A DNA stretch of 64,000 bases from Wenxinia saemankumensis (lineage in GTDB: Bacteria > Pseudomonadota > Alphaproteobacteria > Rhodobacterales > Rhodobacteraceae): the NCBI RefSeq assembly GCF_900141735.1, contig NZ_FQYO01000005.1, positions 1 through 64,000 on the forward strand. The letters run 5' to 3'. Positions 7,107 to 16,902 of this stretch are shown here, in pieces. The notes below the pieces were generated by a model, which was not told where the DNA came from, made no database searches, and saw nothing but the letters and a program-made list of their open reading frames with translations. Position 1 is the first letter of the stretch. Every line of letters begins with the position of its first letter. Made by a program: the position numbers and the translations under genes.

Positions 7107-7162
7107 AGATTTAGGTTCTGGCGCCGCGAGGCGTGGGGGTTCGAGTCCCTTCACCCGCACCA
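7107..7162 (+). other. 3' fragment of tRNA-Leu(UAG), attachment-site scar
   Basis: Identity to a bacterial tRNA-Leu starts within the anticodon stem and runs to CCA. The anticodon loop is TTTAGGT with anticodon TAG at 7112-7114, followed by the 3' anticodon strand TCTGG, a long variable arm (CGCC-GCGA-GGCG, 7122-7133), the T arm (loop TTCGAGT, 7140-7146), the 3' acceptor strand CACCCGC, discriminator A and CCA (7160-7162). The 5' half (acceptor, D arm) is absent; upstream bases do not pair. A tRNA 3' end without its 5' half is the usual residue of site-specific integration into a tRNA gene. Confidence 0.8.
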
Positions 7163-7291
7163 TCGGGACCGGTCGGCCGGGCCGGGTCGCCCCGCCGCGC
7201 ATGCCGGACCGTCCACGGGGCCCGCCCCCGTGCCGAGGTTCCGCCTTGCGCCGCAATGACCCCCCGCATAGAAGGGCCGCCAGTCAATTGC

Positions 7292-7316
7292 GGCCGCCCT
7301 CGGGGCGGCCTTCATC
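7292..7316 (+). terminator. Hairpin downstream of the tRNA scar, possible terminator
   Basis: GGCCGCCC (7292-7299), loop TCG, GGGCGGCC (7303-7310), then TTCATC. It would end transcription of the original tRNA gene before tig. The T-run is poor. Confidence 0.35.
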
Positions 7317-7349
7317 CATGCCGGACGGCAAGAAGAGGACGCGCCCGAG

Positions 7350-8696
7350 ATGCAAGTCACCGAGACGCTGAACGAGGGTTTGAAGCGCGGCTACCAGATC
7401 AAGGTGACGGCCGCCGAACTCGACGAGAAGGTCACCGAGAAGCTGCGCGAGGCGCAGCCCGAGGTGGCGATGAAGGGCTTCCGGAAGGGCAAGGTGCCGC
7501 TGCCGATGCTGAAGAAGCAGTTCGGCCCCCGCCTCCTCGGCGAGGCGATGCAGGAGACCATCGACGGCGCCCTGTCCTCGCATCTCGAGGAGACGGGCGA
7601 CCGCCCGGCGATGCAGCCGCAGGTCAAGATGACCAACGACGACTGGAAGGAAGGCGACGACGTCGAGGTCGACGTGTCCTACGAGCGCCTGCCCGAGGTG
7701 CCGGAGGTCGACTTCTCGAAGATCGAGATCGAGCGCCTGAAGGTCGAGGCCGACGATTCCGCGGTCGACGAGGCGCTGGCGAACCTGGCCGAGAACGCCC
7801 AGGACTTCGAGGACCGCAAGAAGGGCTCGAAGGCGAAGGACGGCGATCAGGTCGTGATCGACTTCGTCGGCCGGGTCGACGGCGAGGAGTTCGAGGGCGG
7901 CGCGGCGGAGGATTACCCGCTCGTGCTCGGCTCCAACTCCTTCATCCCCGGCTTCGAGGAGCAGCTGGTCGGCGTGAAGGACGGCGAGGAGAAGGAGGTC
8001 ACCGTGACCTTCCCCGAGCAGTACCAGGCCGCCCATCTCGCCGGGAAGGAGGCCGTGTTCACCTGCACCGTGAAGGCGGTCAAGGCGCCGAAGCCGGCCG
8101 AGATCGACGACGAGCTGGCCAAGAAGTACGGGGCCGAGGATCTGAATGCGCTGAAGACCCAGATCCGCGAGCGGCTGGGCGCCGAATATGCCCAGGCCTC
8201 GCGCGCCGTCGCCAAACGGGCCCTTCTCGACGCGCTGGACGAGGCGGTCTCCTTCGAACTGCCGCCGAGCCTGGTCGAGGCGGAGGCCAACCAGATCGCC
8301 CACCAGCTGTGGCACGAGGAGAATCCCGACCACCACGGCCACGATCACGACCGGATCGAGCCCACGGACGAGCACAAGGCGCTGGCCGAGCGCCGGGTGA
8401 AGCTGGGGCTGCTGCTGGCCGATGTGGGCCAGAAGGCCGAGGTGCAGGTCACCGATGCCGAGCTGACCCAGGCGATCCTCAACCAGGCCCGCCAGTATCG
8501 CGGCCAGGAGCGGCAGTTCTTCGAATACGTTCAGCAGAACGCCCAGGCCCGGCAGCAGATCCAGGCGCCGATCTTCGAGGACAAGGTCGTCGACCACATC
8601 TTCGAGAATGCCAAGGTCGAAGAGAAGACCGTCACGAAGGACGAGCTTCAGGCCGCGGTCGAGAAGCTGGAGGCCGACGAGGCGGCCGAGGCCTGA
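7350..8696 (+). CDS. tig: Trigger factor, ribosome-bound chaperone
   Basis: 448 residues, the normal length. Trigger factor sits at the ribosomal exit tunnel and shields nascent chains. The ribosome-binding segment is seen as the family motif GFRKGKVP (residues 45-52). The FKBP-type peptidyl-prolyl isomerase domain follows ([19 protein letters not shown], about 166-184, and [12 protein letters not shown]), then the C-terminal helical chaperone domain. It begins at ATG 7350 after a short purine stretch. In many alphaproteobacteria tig follows a tRNA-Leu gene; here that tRNA is represented only by the 3' scar upstream. Confidence 0.97.
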   Translation: MQVTETLNEGLKRGYQIKVTAAELDEKVTEKLREAQPEVAMKGFRKGKVPLPMLKKQFGPRLLGEAMQETIDGALSSHLEETGDRPAMQPQVKMTNDDWKEGDDVEVDVSYERLPEVPEVDFSKIEIERLKVEADDSAVDEALANLAENAQDFEDRKKGSKAKDGDQVVIDFVGRVDGEEFEGGAAEDYPLVLGSNSFIPGFEEQLVGVKDGEEKEVTVTFPEQYQAAHLAGKEAVFTCTVKAVKAPKPAEIDDELAKKYGAEDLNALKTQIRERLGAEYAQASRAVAKRALLDALDEAVSFELPPSLVEAEANQIAHQLWHEENPDHHGHDHDRIEPTDEHKALAERRVKLGLLLADVGQKAEVQVTDAELTQAILNQARQYRGQERQFFEYVQQNAQARQQIQAPIFEDKVVDHIFENAKVEEKTVTKDELQAAVEKLEADEAAEA

Positions 8697-8724
8697 TCGG
8701 CGTCTCGCCGTTGCGGATCTTCGG

Positions 8725-8753
8725 GGCCGTCCCTGCCGGGGCGGCCTCTTTTT
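8725..8753 (+). terminator. Rho-independent terminator of tig
   Basis: GGCCGTCCC (8725-8733), loop TGCC, GGGGCGGCC (8738-8746), then TCTTTTT. It lies 28 bases after the tig stop and also separates tig from the convergent chemoreceptor gene. Confidence 0.8.
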
Positions 8754-8780
8754 CGGTGCGGCGCAGGCCGATGCGGCCGG

Positions 8781-10133
8781 TCAGCCGGCGAGCCGCAGGC
8801 TGGGACGGCCCGCGCGCGCGGTCCCCTCGCGGCCTGCCGCGTCACGGAACCAGGCGACTTCCTGTTCCAGCGCCTCGCTGTCGCGGGTGAGGGAGTCGCT
8901 CGAGGCCATCGTGTCGTTCACCATCGCCGCATTGTGCTGCGTGACAGAATCGAGCTGGGCGATGGCGGCATTGATCTCGGTCAGGGTGATGGACTGCTCC
9001 GACAGGGTGCCGGCCACTTCGCCCACGCCGTCCGAGATCGTGCCCACCCCTTCGAAGATCCGCGCCAGCTCTGCGTTGGTGTGATCGACGAGATCCGCGC
9101 CCTCGGTCACCTGGCGGGAACTTTCCTCGATCAGGTCCTTGATCTGCTGGGCCGATTCCGACGAGCGCTGGGCCAGTCCGCGCACCTCGGACGCGACGAC
9201 GGCGAATCCGCGCCCCGCCTCGCCCGCGCGGGCCGCCTCGACCCCCGCATTCAGCGCGAGCAGGTTGGTCTGGAAGGCGATGTCGTCGATCACGTGCACG
9301 ATCTGCGAGATCCGGCGCGACGATTCGGTGATCCTCTCCATCGCGGCGGTGACGCGGCGGACGGAGTCGTTGCTGCCCTCCGCCGCGACCCGGGCCTGGC
9401 GGGCGGCGTCGGAGACGCCCTTCGCGCTGTCCGCGGCGCTGCGCGCGCCCGAGGTGAGCTGCTGGATCGCGGCGGCCGTCTGTTCCAGCGTGGCAGCCTG
9501 CGTCTCGGTCCGCTTGGCCAGGTCGCCGGAGGACGCGGTGAGCGCGGAGGAGGTCTGCGCGAGGCGGGATGAGATGGCGTCGACCTTCGCGATCAGCTCC
9601 TTCAGGTTGTCGACGGCCGCGTTGTAGGCAGTGGCGAGGTTGTCCATGTCCGGCAGGGGGCTGGACGCGACGCGGTGATCGAGGTTGCCCTCGCGCAGGA
9701 AGTAGAGACCGCGGGCGAGGTTGGTCACCGCCTCCATCCTGGCATCGACATTCGTCGCGACCTTGACGACGCGGGAGACCTGGCCCGCCGCATCGCGCAC
9801 CGGGGCGTAGGTGGCCTGGATCCAGACCCGGTCGCCTGATTTGCAACGTCGCGGAAAGGTGTCGGAGATGCTTTCTCCCGCCGCGAGGCGGGTCCAGAAG
9901 GTCCTGTAATCGGGACTGTCCCTGAACTTGTCCTCCATGAAGATGGAATGGTGCCGGCCGACCACCTCGTCCGCCGTGTATCCGAGGGCGGAGAGGAAGT
10001 TGGCGTTGGCCTGCAGGATGGTGCCGTCGGGGGTGAAGTGGATCACCGCCTGGGTCGCGTCGACCATCTGCAGGAGGGCCGCATCGGCCGGGTCGAGTGG
10101 GGAAGGGGCCGCGGCGCGCGAGAAGAGGGGCAT
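8781..10133 (-). CDS. Soluble PAS-domain methyl-accepting chemotaxis protein
   Basis: 450 residues without membrane segments. An N-terminal PAS domain (about 20-130, with [19 protein letters not shown] and a PAC-like [13 protein letters not shown]-type end) probably senses redox or a bound flavin/haem. The C-terminal MCP signalling coiled coil carries the conserved hairpin tip [20 protein letters not shown] and [15 protein letters not shown] that contacts CheA and CheW. Cytoplasmic PAS receptors of this type are common in Rhodobacterales. It stands alone; no che genes are nearby. Confidence 0.93.
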   Translation of the reverse strand: MPLFSRAAAPSPLDPADAALLQMVDATQAVIHFTPDGTILQANANFLSALGYTADEVVGRHHSIFMEDKFRDSPDYRTFWTRLAAGESISDTFPRRCKSGDRVWIQATYAPVRDAAGQVSRVVKVATNVDARMEAVTNLARGLYFLREGNLDHRVASSPLPDMDNLATAYNAAVDNLKELIAKVDAISSRLAQTSSALTASSGDLAKRTETQAATLEQTAAAIQQLTSGARSAADSAKGVSDAARQARVAAEGSNDSVRRVTAAMERITESSRRISQIVHVIDDIAFQTNLLALNAGVEAARAGEAGRGFAVVASEVRGLAQRSSESAQQIKDLIEESSRQVTEGADLVDHTNAELARIFEGVGTISDGVGEVAGTLSEQSITLTEINAAIAQLDSVTQHNAAMVNDTMASSDSLTRDSEALEQEVAWFRDAAGREGTARAGRPSLRLAG

Positions 10134-10212
10134 GGCAGGGTCCGGGTCAGGTCGGGGTCACGCCCCCGTCTAGACCCGGCCCCTTACCGTCGCATGAACC
10201 GCTCCGGCGGGC

Positions 10213-11514
10213 TCAGGCCCCCGTGACACGCCAGACGACGTTGCCCACGTCATCCGCCACCAGCAGCGACCGACCGTCGCCGCCGAGCGTGACGCCGACC
10301 GGGCGGCCGTACGCCCATTTCTCGTCGTCCGAAAGGAACCCGGTCAGGATGTCGCGCGGCGGGCCGGAGGGCCTGCCGTCCGAGAACGGCACGAAGATCA
10401 CCTTGTAGCCCGACAGGGTCGCCCGGTTCCACGAGCCGTGCTGCCCGATCGCCATGCCCTCGCCGAAGCCGGGAAGCGTGCCCTCGGGCACCCAGCAGAG
10501 CCCGAGCGAGGCGGTATGCCCGCCGAGCGCGTAATCCGGCGTCTCGGCCTTCGCCACCATGGCGGGGTTCGCCGGTACGCGGTCGTCGACGATGCGGTCC
10601 CAGTAGCACCAGGGCCAGCCGTAGAACCCGCCGTCCTTCACGCTGGTCAGGTAGTCGGGCGGGGTTTCGTCGCCGAGGCCGTCGCGTTCGTTGACCACGG
10701 TCCAGAGCGTGCCGGTCGTGGGTTCGATGGCGAGCCCGACGGGATTGCGCAGGCCGGAGGCGAAGATGCGCTGCGCGCCGGTGGCGAGGTCGATCTCGTG
10801 GATCGCGGCGCGGCCCTCCTCGGCCTCCATCCCCTGATCGCCGATGTTGGAGAGCGAACCCACGCCGGCGAAGAGCCTGGTGCCGTCGGGCGAGGGCAGG
10901 AGCGAGCGGGTCCAGTGCCCCTCGGGCCGGAAGGGCGCGATGCTGCGGCCGGGGCCCGAGACGCTGTCCGCCCCCTCGACATAGTCGAAGGCGACGAGCC
11001 CGTCGGTATTGCCGACGTAGAAGGTGTCGCCGACGAGTGCCATGCCGAAGGGCTGGTTGAGCCCGGTCGCGAAATCCTTGCGGATCTCGGCGATGCCGTC
11101 GCCGTCGGGGTCGCGGTGCAGCGTGATGCGGTTGGCGCTGACGCCCATCGCCCCGGCGCGCTGCATCGTCACCTGCGCGGCATAGTCGAAGGCGGATCGC
11201 GGCTTGCCGCGGGCGGGAATCGCCTCGGCCACCAGCGTGTCGCCGTTCGGCAGGACATGGATCCAGCGCGGATGCTGCAGATCGCGGGCGAAGGGCGTCA
11301 CGGCCAGGCCCGCGGCGGGTGTCGGCATGTGGCTGCCCTGCCAACCCTTCGCGGTCGGCATCTTCAGCGTCATGATCTTCTGCGAGCGCGCCTCGGGGAT
11401 GTCGGGCGCCCCGCCCATGGCGGGCGGCCCGTCATGGCGGGTGAAGCGGCGGGCGCGGATCGCAGCGGCGCCGATGAGGGCCACGCCGCGGGCGGCGATA
11501 TCGGAGAGGGCCAT
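10213..11514 (-). CDS. PQQ-dependent sugar (sorbosone) dehydrogenase family protein
   Basis: 433 residues from ATG 11514 with GGAGG upstream. It has the six-bladed beta-propeller style of the sorbosone/glucose dehydrogenase family: HPRWIHVLPNGDTLVAEA, ITLHRDPDGDGIAEI, GLNQPFGMALVGD, RNPVGLAIEPTTGTLW, YGWPWCYW and QHGSWNR. The family oxidises aldoses using pyrroloquinoline quinone. The N-terminus (IAARGVALIGAAAIRA) could be a weak signal or anchor. The ORF extends further upstream without a better start. The substrate is unknown. Confidence 0.85.
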   Translation of the reverse strand: MALSDIAARGVALIGAAAIRARRFTRHDGPPAMGGAPDIPEARSQKIMTLKMPTAKGWQGSHMPTPAAGLAVTPFARDLQHPRWIHVLPNGDTLVAEAIPARGKPRSAFDYAAQVTMQRAGAMGVSANRITLHRDPDGDGIAEIRKDFATGLNQPFGMALVGDTFYVGNTDGLVAFDYVEGADSVSGPGRSIAPFRPEGHWTRSLLPSPDGTRLFAGVGSLSNIGDQGMEAEEGRAAIHEIDLATGAQRIFASGLRNPVGLAIEPTTGTLWTVVNERDGLGDETPPDYLTSVKDGGFYGWPWCYWDRIVDDRVPANPAMVAKAETPDYALGGHTASLGLCWVPEGTLPGFGEGMAIGQHGSWNRATLSGYKVIFVPFSDGRPSGPPRDILTGFLSDDEKWAYGRPVGVTLGGDGRSLLVADDVGNVVWRVTGA

Positions 11515-11641
11515 CCGGGGCCTCCTGTCGTGGGAAAGCGGTTTACCGGCGAGTGATGCCCGGATCGATGCGGAAAGTCCATCGGGTGGAGCGAACGGTC
11601 GACGCGCGGCATTTGGCGGGACGGATCCCAGGAGACCGGCC

Positions 11642-12275
11642 ATGATCGTTCTGACGACCTACGACCGGATGCCCGAGCCGCCGCGCGGCCATGTCCGCGG
11701 CCTGCGGGTGCGCCGGGCGCTGGAGGAGGCGGGCCTCGACTACCGCGTCGAAAGCACCCCGTTCCGGGACCGGGCTCCGGACCACCGGGCACACCAGCCG
11801 TTCCGCCAGGTTCCATGGATCGAGGATGCGGCTCGGACCGTCTTCGAGAGCGGGGCGATCCTGCTGCATATCGGCGAGAAGGGCGGATTGCTGCCCGCGG
11901 GAGCCCGCCGCTCGATCCGAGTCGATCCAGTGGCCCTTCGCGCCGCTGAACTCGGTGGAGATCTTCTCCCTCCCCTGGAGCCTCGTCGCCTTCGAGGGGG
12001 AGACCGCCGATCCGGCGGGGAAAGCGCGGTGGGACAAGCTGCTGACGATGCGGCTGGGCGAGCTCGATACCGCGTTTGAGGGACCGCGGCGATTGGCTGG
12101 CGGGGGAATTCTCGGGGGCCGACATCCTGCTGGCGGACGTGCTGCCTCCGTGGACCGGTTCGACGGACGGGCGGAGTTTCCCGCCTGCAAGGCCCATCTG
12201 GGCGGGGCCACCGCCCGCCCCGCCTTCGCCAGGGTCCGCCGCGACCAGCAGGCACATTTCGCGATGGCGGATTGA
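11642..12275 (+). pseudogene. Glutathione S-transferase, broken by three frameshifts
   Basis: Starts with MIVLTTYDRMPEPPRGHVRGLRVRRAL in one frame (the thioredoxin-like N-domain, FRQVPWIEDAARTVFESGAIL). Near 11910 the homology moves to a second frame (SIQWPFAPLNSVEIF, then LPWSLVAFEGETAD). At about 12078 it passes to a third (LRDRGDWLAGEFSGADILLA). At about 12150 it returns to the second (VDRFDGRAEFPACKAHL to QQAHFAMAD and TGA 12273-12275). The pieces together give a full-length GST, so decay is recent or the sequence carries errors. No single frame gives a folded enzyme. Confidence 0.8.
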
Positions 12276-12311
12276 CGGGAGCCGCGGGCGCGTCCGCCCC
12301 CCGGCCGGCCG

Positions 12312-12345
12312 GAAAACGGCCCCCGCACTCGCGCGCGGGGGCCGT
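12312..12345 (-). terminator. Rho-independent terminator of the phosphodiesterase gene
   Basis: An 11-pair perfect stem, ACGGCCCCCGC (12316-12326) with GCGGGGGCCGT (12335-12345), loop of eight. On the minus strand it is followed by a run of T (12313-12316 read as AAAA on the plus strand). It lies 60 bases after the stop at 12405. Confidence 0.75.
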
Positions 12346-12404
12346 GATCGGGCGGGGATGCGCCGCCCCGCCTGCGCGGGATCGGTGCTGCCGTTCTAGG
12401 GACG

Positions 12405-14372
12405 CTAGAGCCGGATGCGGAAGCGGGCGAAGCCCTCGGGCGTGGTCTCGTCGGTGGGCGAAAGCTCCACGCCGGGAACGTCGTCGACATAGGTCGCCGC
12501 CGCGGGGCCGGTGTCGAAGAGGACGGTGGTGCCGTCCATCGGGGCGAAGCTCCAGTTCGCGTCGGCCGATGGGCTGATCGTGCCCTGGTCGACGATGTAG
12601 CGCACGATCACGTCGCGGTTCGTGTCCGGCCCCTCGAAGACGATCGTGTCGCCCTGCGCGCCGGGGAAGTTGCCGCCGCCAGAGGCGCGGTAATTGTTCG
12701 TCGCGACGATGAATTCCTGCGCCGGGTCGATGGGCTGCCCCTCGTATTGCAGGTTCACGATGCGGCTCGCGCCCTCGTTGACCACGTTGCCGTCCCGGTC
12801 GAAGCGGTTCGGCTGGCTGAGGTCGATCTCGTAGGTCACCCCGTCGATCACGTCGAAATTGTAGGACGGGAAGTCGGGGTTCAGCAGGACCTGGTCCTCT
12901 TCGCCCGGGGTGATCTGGTTGAACATGCCCGCGCTGCGCTCGAGCCAGTCCTTCACCTGTGCCCCGGTGATCCGCACCGCGCGGACCGTGTTGGGATAGA
13001 GGTAGAGGTCGGCGACGTTCTTGATCGCCACCGGGCCTGCGGGCACGTCGGTGAAGTAGTCCGGGCCGCCCCGACCGCCGGCCTTGAAGGGCGCGGCGGC
13101 GGAGAGGATCGGCAGGCCCGCATGCTCGGACCCGGCGAGCTGCTGCTCGACATACCAGGTCTGGGCGTTCGAGACGATCTGGACGGAGGGGTCGTCCGCG
13201 ACCAGCGCGAAGTAGGAATAGAGCGGGGCGTCCGTCTGGCCGACCTCGGCGCGGACGTAGTCGAGCGTCGCCTCGTGTTCCGCCTCGGTCGCCTCGAGCA
13301 CGGGCTCGTAGCTGTCCGCCAGCGGCACGACGTTGCCGTCCGCGTCCCGCTCGGAGATCGGGCGCGCCTCGACCTCGTGGCCGGCGATCTGCCAGCGCTC
13401 CCCGTCCCATTCGAGCGCGAGGTCGACGAGGCCCATGTGGCTGCCCCAGAAGCCGGCCATCACGCCCGGCTTGCCGCCCAGCGTGCCGGCCTCGACATCC
13501 GCGCCCGGCCAGTCCGCGTAGTCGGGGCCGGGGAAGACGAGGTGGGAATGTCCGGAGAAGACCACGTCGATCCCCTCGACCCGGCCGAGCGGGATCGCCG
13601 CGTTCTCCATCATCGGCTCGTGTTCCTCGGGCCCGATGCCGGAATGGGCGAGGGCGACGATGATGTCGGCGCCTTCCTCCTTCATGCGCGGAACATAGGC
13701 CTCCGCCGTCTCGACGATGTCGCGGACCTGCACGTTGCCCTCCAGATGGGCGCGGTCCCAGGTCATGATCTGCGGCGGGGTGAAGCCGATGATGCCGATG
13801 CGGATCGGGTGGGTCTCGCCCGCGCCGTCGGTGATGTCGCGCTCGATGATCGCGTAGGGCTGGAGGAGCGTCTCGTCCTCGAGCGGGGTCGCGCCCATGG
13901 TGGTCACGACGTTGGCGAGCACGACGGGAAAGGTCGTGTCGTCCACCGACTTCATGAGGAAGTCGAGGCCGTAGTTGAATTCGTGGTTCCCGACGGTCGC
14001 CCCCTCGACGCCGAGCGCGTTGAAGGCGGCGATGACCGGGTGGACGGTCTCGTCGTCCATGCCCTTCTCGTAGGCCATGTAATCGCCCATCGGGTTGCCC
14101 TGGAGGTAATCCCCGTTGTCGAAGAGGATCGAGTTCGTCGCCTCCGAGCGGATCCCGTCGATCAGGTCGGCGGTCCGGGCGAGGCCCAGCGTGTCCGCCT
14201 CGCGGTCGGCGTAGTAGTCGTAGGGCCAGACATGGACGTGGATGTCCGTCGTCTCCATCAGCCGCAGGTGGGCCTGGCCTGCCTGGGCGCGGGCGGAGAA
14301 GGGGTGGAGGGCGACGGCGGTCGCCCCGGCCGTGCTCGCGAGGAAGGCGCGGCGCGAGATGCGGAAGGTCAT
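12405..14372 (-). CDS. cpdB: 2',3'-cyclic-nucleotide 2'-phosphodiesterase / 3'-nucleotidase, Tat-exported
   Basis: 655 residues from ATG 14372 (GGGAG upstream). The N-terminus has a Tat signal, [13 protein letters not shown], so it is exported folded with its metals. The metallophosphatase domain carries [34 protein letters not shown] and [11 protein letters not shown]. The C-terminal 5'-nucleotidase-type substrate domain shows [13 protein letters not shown]. The enzyme opens cyclic nucleotides and removes 3'-phosphate in the periplasm, allowing use of external nucleotides. Single-gene unit with its own terminator. Confidence 0.93.
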   Translation of the reverse strand: MTFRISRRAFLASTAGATAVALHPFSARAQAGQAHLRLMETTDIHVHVWPYDYYADREADTLGLARTADLIDGIRSEATNSILFDNGDYLQGNPMGDYMAYEKGMDDETVHPVIAAFNALGVEGATVGNHEFNYGLDFLMKSVDDTTFPVVLANVVTTMGATPLEDETLLQPYAIIERDITDGAGETHPIRIGIIGFTPPQIMTWDRAHLEGNVQVRDIVETAEAYVPRMKEEGADIIVALAHSGIGPEEHEPMMENAAIPLGRVEGIDVVFSGHSHLVFPGPDYADWPGADVEAGTLGGKPGVMAGFWGSHMGLVDLALEWDGERWQIAGHEVEARPISERDADGNVVPLADSYEPVLEATEAEHEATLDYVRAEVGQTDAPLYSYFALVADDPSVQIVSNAQTWYVEQQLAGSEHAGLPILSAAAPFKAGGRGGPDYFTDVPAGPVAIKNVADLYLYPNTVRAVRITGAQVKDWLERSAGMFNQITPGEEDQVLLNPDFPSYNFDVIDGVTYEIDLSQPNRFDRDGNVVNEGASRIVNLQYEGQPIDPAQEFIVATNNYRASGGGNFPGAQGDTIVFEGPDTNRDVIVRYIVDQGTISPSADANWSFAPMDGTTVLFDTGPAAATYVDDVPGVELSPTDETTPEGFARFRIRL

Positions 14373-14565
14373 AGGTCTACTCCCTGATGGATCCCGGTCT
14401 GCTGCCGGGCGAGTCATGGCGGGAGTATCGGACGGTCGTGACAGGGATGCGACCCTCTTGCGGGCTCCGCGCGGGTTTTCGCGAGGGCAGGCAGGGCGGG
14501 CTGCCCGCGAGGCGGGCAGTCGCGGGGCTGCCGGGGGCGGGGCGGGGGGCCGCCCGTGCCCGGGA

Positions 14566-14979
14566 TCAGAGGCCGTTCGTATGGGCCGCGTAGCTGTCGA
14601 GGATCGACTGCCAGCCGCCGCGCTGCATCTCGACCGGGTTCCCGGCCTCGGGATCGAAGGTCGTCGTCACCCTGGTCCCGCCCTCCACCGGGGCGAAGGT
14701 CGTGCGCACGCGGCGGCCGTCCTCGAGCCGGTAGGCCAGGCTCTCGGCCGGCGTCACCTCCTCGTAGGTGCCGACGAAGTCGAAGCCCATCGAGCCGTCG
14801 CGCGCCTCCATCCGGCTTCTGAACTCGCCGCCGACGCGCAGGTCGTTGCTGGCGGAGGGGCAGCACCAGGACGGGTCGGCGAAGTTCCACCGTGTGATGT
14901 GGTCCGGGGCGGTGTAGCTGTCCCAGGCCTCGGCCGGGGTCTTCGAGACCATCGTCTCGATGGCGATCGGGTCGGTCAT
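14566..14979 (-). CDS. SRPBCC (AHSA1-like) domain protein
   Basis: 137 residues of a START/Bet v 1-like helix-grip fold: [33 protein letters not shown] at the start, then [19 protein letters not shown] and a [12 protein letters not shown] strand, ending [16 protein letters not shown]. Such proteins bind hydrophobic ligands; the ligand is unknown. It is the third gene of an ArsR-SRPBCC-SRPBCC operon and its ATG overlaps the end of the gene before it by four bases. Confidence 0.9.
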   Translation of the reverse strand: MTDPIAIETMVSKTPAEAWDSYTAPDHITRWNFADPSWCCPSASNDLRVGGEFRSRMEARDGSMGFDFVGTYEEVTPAESLAYRLEDGRRVRTTFAPVEGGTRVTTTFDPEAGNPVEMQRGGWQSILDSYAAHTNGL

Positions 14980-15494
14980 GCTCTGGTCCTCTCGGGTTGC
15001 AGATCGGCGAGCAGCGTGTCGAGCCGGTCGAGCGTCGACCCCATGCCGGCCTCGATCCCCATCCCGACGACGGTGTCGATGTCCTCGGCCGAGGCGTAGG
15101 TGGTCACCACCGTCACCGTGGCGGTATCGCCGGATCCGGTGAAGCGGTTCTCGACATGAGCGCGCGGCAGGTCCAGGTTCACGATGCCGGTCGCGTCGGT
15201 AAAGCCGTCATGGCCGGTGAAGCGGTCCGTCGGCTCCACCTCCTCGTAATCGAGACGGCTCCAGTATTCGGCGCCGCCGGGATCGAGCATGACGTAGTGC
15301 CAGTGTCCGCCCGGGCGGAACTCCATGGATTCCGTCCGGGTGGTCATGGGCGCGGGCGAGAACCAGCGGTCGAGCAGTTCGGCCCGGGTGTAGCAGTCCC
15401 AGACCATCTCCTTCGGCGCGGCGAAGTCGCGCCGGATGGTGATCGTATGCGCCGCGCGGTCCACGACAAAGTCGAAGCGGTGATCGGGCTTCAT
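14976..15494 (-). CDS. SRPBCC (AHSA1-like) domain protein
   Basis: 172 residues starting MKPDHRFDFVVDRAAHTITI. It shows the same fold as its downstream neighbour: AAPKEMVWDCYTRAELLDRWFSP, FRPGGHWHYVM, FTGSGDTATVTVVTTY. The two may be distant duplicates. ATG 15494 overlaps the stop of the ArsR gene (ATGA), so the three genes are translationally coupled. Longer starts exist in frame but would run into the ArsR gene. Confidence 0.9.
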   Translation of the reverse strand: MKPDHRFDFVVDRAAHTITIRRDFAAPKEMVWDCYTRAELLDRWFSPAPMTTRTESMEFRPGGHWHYVMLDPGGAEYWSRLDYEEVEPTDRFTGHDGFTDATGIVNLDLPRAHVENRFTGSGDTATVTVVTTYASAEDIDTVVGMGIEAGMGSTLDRLDTLLADLQPERTRA

Positions 15495-15838
15495 GTTCTT
15501 CTGTCCTCCTTGGTTTGCATGTCTTCCAGCAGGTCGTCGAGCCGGGCGTAGCGCCCCCTCCACAATTCGCGCTGTGCCTCGAACCAGCGCTCGGCGGCGC
15601 CGAGCGTCTCGGGCCTGAGCGAGCAGGTGCGGACGCGTCCGACCTTGATCGTCTCGATCAGCCCGGCCGCTTCCAGCGAGGCGATGTGCTTCAGGAAGGT
15701 GGGGAGCGAGATCGGGAACGGCTCGGCCAGTTCGCTGATCGTCGCGTCGCCCCGGCCGAGCCGCTGCACGACCGCGCGTCGGGTCGGATCGGCGAGGGAC
15801 CGGAAGACGGGGTCGAGATCGGTGTAACTGTTTTCCAT
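15491..15838 (-). CDS. ArsR-family transcriptional regulator
   Basis: 115 residues with a winged-helix domain: VFRSLADPTRRAVVQRLGRG, then SELAEPFPISLPTFLKHIASLEAAGLI. No metal-binding cysteines are visible, so this is the non-metal subgroup that is usually encoded beside SRPBCC/AHSA1 proteins and represses its own operon. No ribosome binding site precedes the ATG; the promoter at 15846-15874 would place the RNA start at about the A of the ATG. Confidence 0.92.
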   Translation of the reverse strand: MENSYTDLDPVFRSLADPTRRAVVQRLGRGDATISELAEPFPISLPTFLKHIASLEAAGLIETIKVGRVRTCSLRPETLGAAERWFEAQRELWRGRYARLDDLLEDMQTKEDRRT

Positions 15839-15845
15839 ACGGCTA

Positions 15846-15874
15846 AGTATGAGCGGATCGAAAGGTTAGATCAA
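15846..15874 (-). promoter_or_regulatory. Sigma-70-type promoter of the ArsR operon
   Basis: On the minus strand TTGATC (15869-15874), a 17-base spacer, and CATACT (15846-15851). The start of transcription is predicted at about 15838-15840, so the message would be leaderless. Confidence 0.6.
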
Positions 15875-16195
15875 GGGGAAAGTTTTCACTGCGGGAGTTC
15901 CGGGCGGGCAGGGGCTGTCCCTCGGCGCGGCGTGGCGCCCTTTTCGGGGTAGATGTCTGCACCGAGCGAGCCGAGCACAGGGCTAGCCGAGCACAGGGCG
16001 CCGTCCGGCGTCGGAAGCGGGGGCGGTCCCACGGGGGAAGCGGCAGCGCTCCGTCGCTATCGCGCGGGGCGGGATGCACGAACAGCGGGGTGAGGAACCG
16101 GCCGGGGCGGCGCAAAGGACCGCGTAGCGGGCCGGGGCGGGCCGCAGGCGCCTCCGCGTCCGTCCGCGGCCGCGGGGCGTCGACCCCGGAACGCG
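15875..16195. other. Intergenic stretch with a short direct repeat
   Basis: No gene is seen here. CCGAGCACAGGGC occurs twice (15971-15983 and 15987-15999) with TAG between, a 16-base period. The rest is GC-rich without a convincing hairpin until the rplI terminator. Confidence 0.5.
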
Positions 16196-16224
16196 AAAGG
16201 GCCGCCCCTCGCGGGGCGGCCCTT
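16196..16224 (-). terminator. Terminator of the rpsF-rpsR-rplI operon
   Basis: A perfect 12-pair stem, AAGGGCCGCCCC (16197-16208) with GGGGCGGCCCTT (16213-16224), loop of four. It lies 26 bases after the rplI stop on the minus strand; the T-run is short. Confidence 0.65.
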
Positions 16225-16250
16225 CCGTAGCGGCGCCGGACGATCCGGAC

Positions 16251-16889
16251 TCAGTCGCGGTTCTCGTCGTCCCGCGAGCGACCGCCACCGACGGCATCGA
16301 GGATGTCGTCGACGGAGGTGCCTTCGTCCTGACCGGCCGAGCCGATGTCGTCGAACAGGTTCTGGATCTCGTATTCGGCGGCGGCCTCCTCTTCGGCGGC
16401 GGCCTCCTGGATCGACTTGCCGGACGCCTGGAGCTCGGCCTCCTCCTCGGAGCGGGCCACGTTCACGGTGATCTGCACGTCGACTTCGGGGTGCAGGTTC
16501 ACGGTGACCTTGTGCAGGCCGAGCTCCTTGATCGGGCCGGTGAGCACGATCTGGCGCTTGTCGATGGTCGTGCCCTTGCCGCCGGCGGCCTCGGCCACGT
16601 CGCGGGGGGTCACGGAGCCGTAGAGCGCGCCACCGTCGGAGGCCTGGCGGATGATGACGTAGGTCTCACCGTCGAGGCGGGTGGCGAGGCTCTCGGCCTC
16701 CTTCTTGGTCTCGAGGTTCTGGGCCTCGAGATGGGCCTTCTGGTCCTCGAACCGGGCCTTGTTGGCCTCGTTCGCGCGCAGGGCCTTGCCCTGGGGCAGA
16801 AGGAAGTTGCGGGCGTAGCCCTCCTTCACGGAGACGATCTCGCCCATCTGGCCGAGCTTGGCGACGCGTTCCAGCAGGATGACGTCCAT
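16251..16889 (-). CDS. rplI: 50S ribosomal protein L9
   Basis: 212 residues. The N-domain is typical ([21 protein letters not shown], then [16 protein letters not shown]), followed by the long central helix and a C-domain ([36 protein letters not shown]). The tail of about 50 acidic residues ([16 protein letters not shown]...) exceeds the 149 residues of E. coli L9; such extensions are common in Rhodobacterales. Last gene of the operon, 13 bases after rpsR. Confidence 0.97.
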   Translation of the reverse strand: MDVILLERVAKLGQMGEIVSVKEGYARNFLLPQGKALRANEANKARFEDQKAHLEAQNLETKKEAESLATRLDGETYVIIRQASDGGALYGSVTPRDVAEAAGGKGTTIDKRQIVLTGPIKELGLHKVTVNLHPEVDVQITVNVARSEEEAELQASGKSIQEAAAEEEAAAEYEIQNLFDDIGSAGQDEGTSVDDILDAVGGGRSRDDENRD

Positions 16890-16902
16890 GGGGTGTCCCT
16901 CC

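Noticed and set aside
7085-7113. TTGACT-N17-GATTTA as an outward promoter of the island driving tig
   Set aside because: The -35 is good, but the -10 matches the consensus at only two of six positions and consists of tRNA anticodon-loop sequence.
7133-8890. Long open frame overlapping tig on the plus strand
   Set aside because: Arg/Gly-rich translation typical of a shadow frame; tig in another frame is unmistakable. The same applies to the long antisense frames over tig, gp15, fabF, cpdB and hemA.
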